Of a stretch of DNA of 64,000 nt, positions 63,517 to 64,000 are shown piece after piece. The position numbers were made by a program, and so were the translations under genes. The stretch is from NCBI RefSeq assembly GCF_003111665.1, contig NZ_CP022188.1, forward strand, positions 3,906,001 to 3,970,000, read 5' to 3'. This stretch comes from Parazoarcus communis. GTDB taxonomy: Bacteria; Pseudomonadota; Gammaproteobacteria; Burkholderiales; Rhodocyclaceae. The notes under the pieces are model-generated. The model had not been told where the DNA came from. It made no database searches and saw only the letters and a program-made list of their open reading frames with translations. Positions within the stretch are counted from its first letter, which is position 1, and every line of letters starts with the position of its first letter.

Positions 63517-64000
63517 CTATTTGCTTCCAGCCGTCAGATCAGAAAGAAAACTCCGCACCAGCGGCGGTGGCGCGAGTCGCCGGCGGATAGCAGTGAAGCG
63601 TGACACCAGCACCATGCTCTTTGGCAGTATCTGTACCAGCTCCCCCCTTCCCACCCATTGGGCCGCGTAGTGGATTGGGAGAAAGCCGATGCATCCCGCC
63701 GACAGGATCAGGATGGCCTGCGCCTCGATGTTGTCTACGGTGAACGCCGCTATGTTGACGTCCAGCAGGTCCAGGTCGCGGCGCCTCAGATAGCCCCGGG
63801 CAACCACCTGTTCGCCGCGCACCCGCTCCATCATGCCACCGTCCACGCCGCCGATGTCCGCCTTCAGTACAGCGTGGTCAGCTGCACAGAACAGGCCATG
63901 CGGCTCGTCGTAGAGCGGTAGCGCAGCCAGACCCGGTACCTGGAAGGGGAAGTGACCGACGGCCAGGTGCAGGCGCCCGTCCAGCACCCGTTGCTCCAGC
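63517..64000 (-). CDS. LysR-family regulator, 3' part (truncated by the window edge)
   Basis: About 161 residues of the effector-binding domain, open to the window end; the helix-turn-helix lies beyond 64000. Typical features: LEQRVLDGRLHLAVGHFP, GLAALPLYDEPHGLFCAADH, and the C-terminal GCIGFLPIHYAAQWV with a following ELVQIL. The Val/Met at 63987 is internal, not a start. The effector is unknown. Confidence 0.88.
   Translation of the reverse strand, partial: LEQRVLDGRLHLAVGHFPFQVPGLAALPLYDEPHGLFCAADHAVLKADIGGVDGGMMERVRGEQVVARGYLRRRDLDLLDVNIAAFTVDNIEAQAILILSAGCIGFLPIHYAAQWVGRGELVQILPKSMVLVSRFTAIRRRLAPPPLVRSFLSDLTAGSK

Overview
The window comes from the chromosome of a GC-rich betaproteobacterium. 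Gene content points to the Rhodocyclales (Thauera / Azoarcus / Aromatoleum-like): cyclic-glucan genes, an FNR-type box before a cytochrome c peroxidase, a rhodoquinone gene, an assimilatory nitrate reductase and an aromatic-type catabolic operon. The genus is an inference, since there is no rRNA or other marker here. I saw no tRNA, rRNA or CRISPR array.

Layout. 1-7.0 kb: the 3' two thirds of gcvP, then a membrane glycoside hydrolase of family 17 and an NdvB-like beta-1,3-glucan synthase, with a small membrane-protein gene on the opposite strand between them. 7.0-14.5 kb: a methyltransferase, a divergent LysR/ferredoxin-NADP reductase pair (finR/fpr type), a di-heme cytochrome c peroxidase under a perfect FNR box, translationally coupled to a PAS-GGDEF-EAL signalling protein, and a glutathione peroxidase. 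14.5-27 kb: ettA, purT, rquA (rhodoquinone synthesis), nasA, and a run of TerB-like, LemA and two TPM-domain genes. 26.8-39.2 kb: a GAF-domain ORF that looks 5'-truncated behind comEC, lolCD, a YgiQ-type radical SAM gene, an rpfE-like/recJ pair, HIT and DUF2721 genes.

39.2-45.6 kb: a long imperfect hairpin repeat, prfB with its programmed +1 frameshift, and a compact three-gene SMC-kleisin-kite operon (MksF-MksE-MksB type) with no nuclease subunit. 45.6-48.2 kb: a REP-like palindrome and a decayed IS91-family element whose tyrosine recombinase and transposase both carry frameshifts. 48.4-49.6 kb: a Bcr/CflA-type MFS gene.

49.8-60.5 kb (minus strand): one catabolic operon. It encodes a thiolase, an acyl-CoA ligase, a TRAP uptake system (DctP, DctQ, DctM), a flavin monooxygenase paired with a small DUF2783 protein, a VOC enzyme, an MmgE/PrpD protein and a fumarylacetoacetate-hydrolase-family enzyme. 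A PAS-LuxR regulator is divergently transcribed, with two tandem palindromic sites between them. The set reads as uptake, activation, ring hydroxylation and ring opening of an unidentified carboxylic or aromatic acid. It is the best candidate here for an undescribed pathway. The window ends with an EamA transporter, a broken SHOCT-domain gene and the 3' part of a LysR gene.
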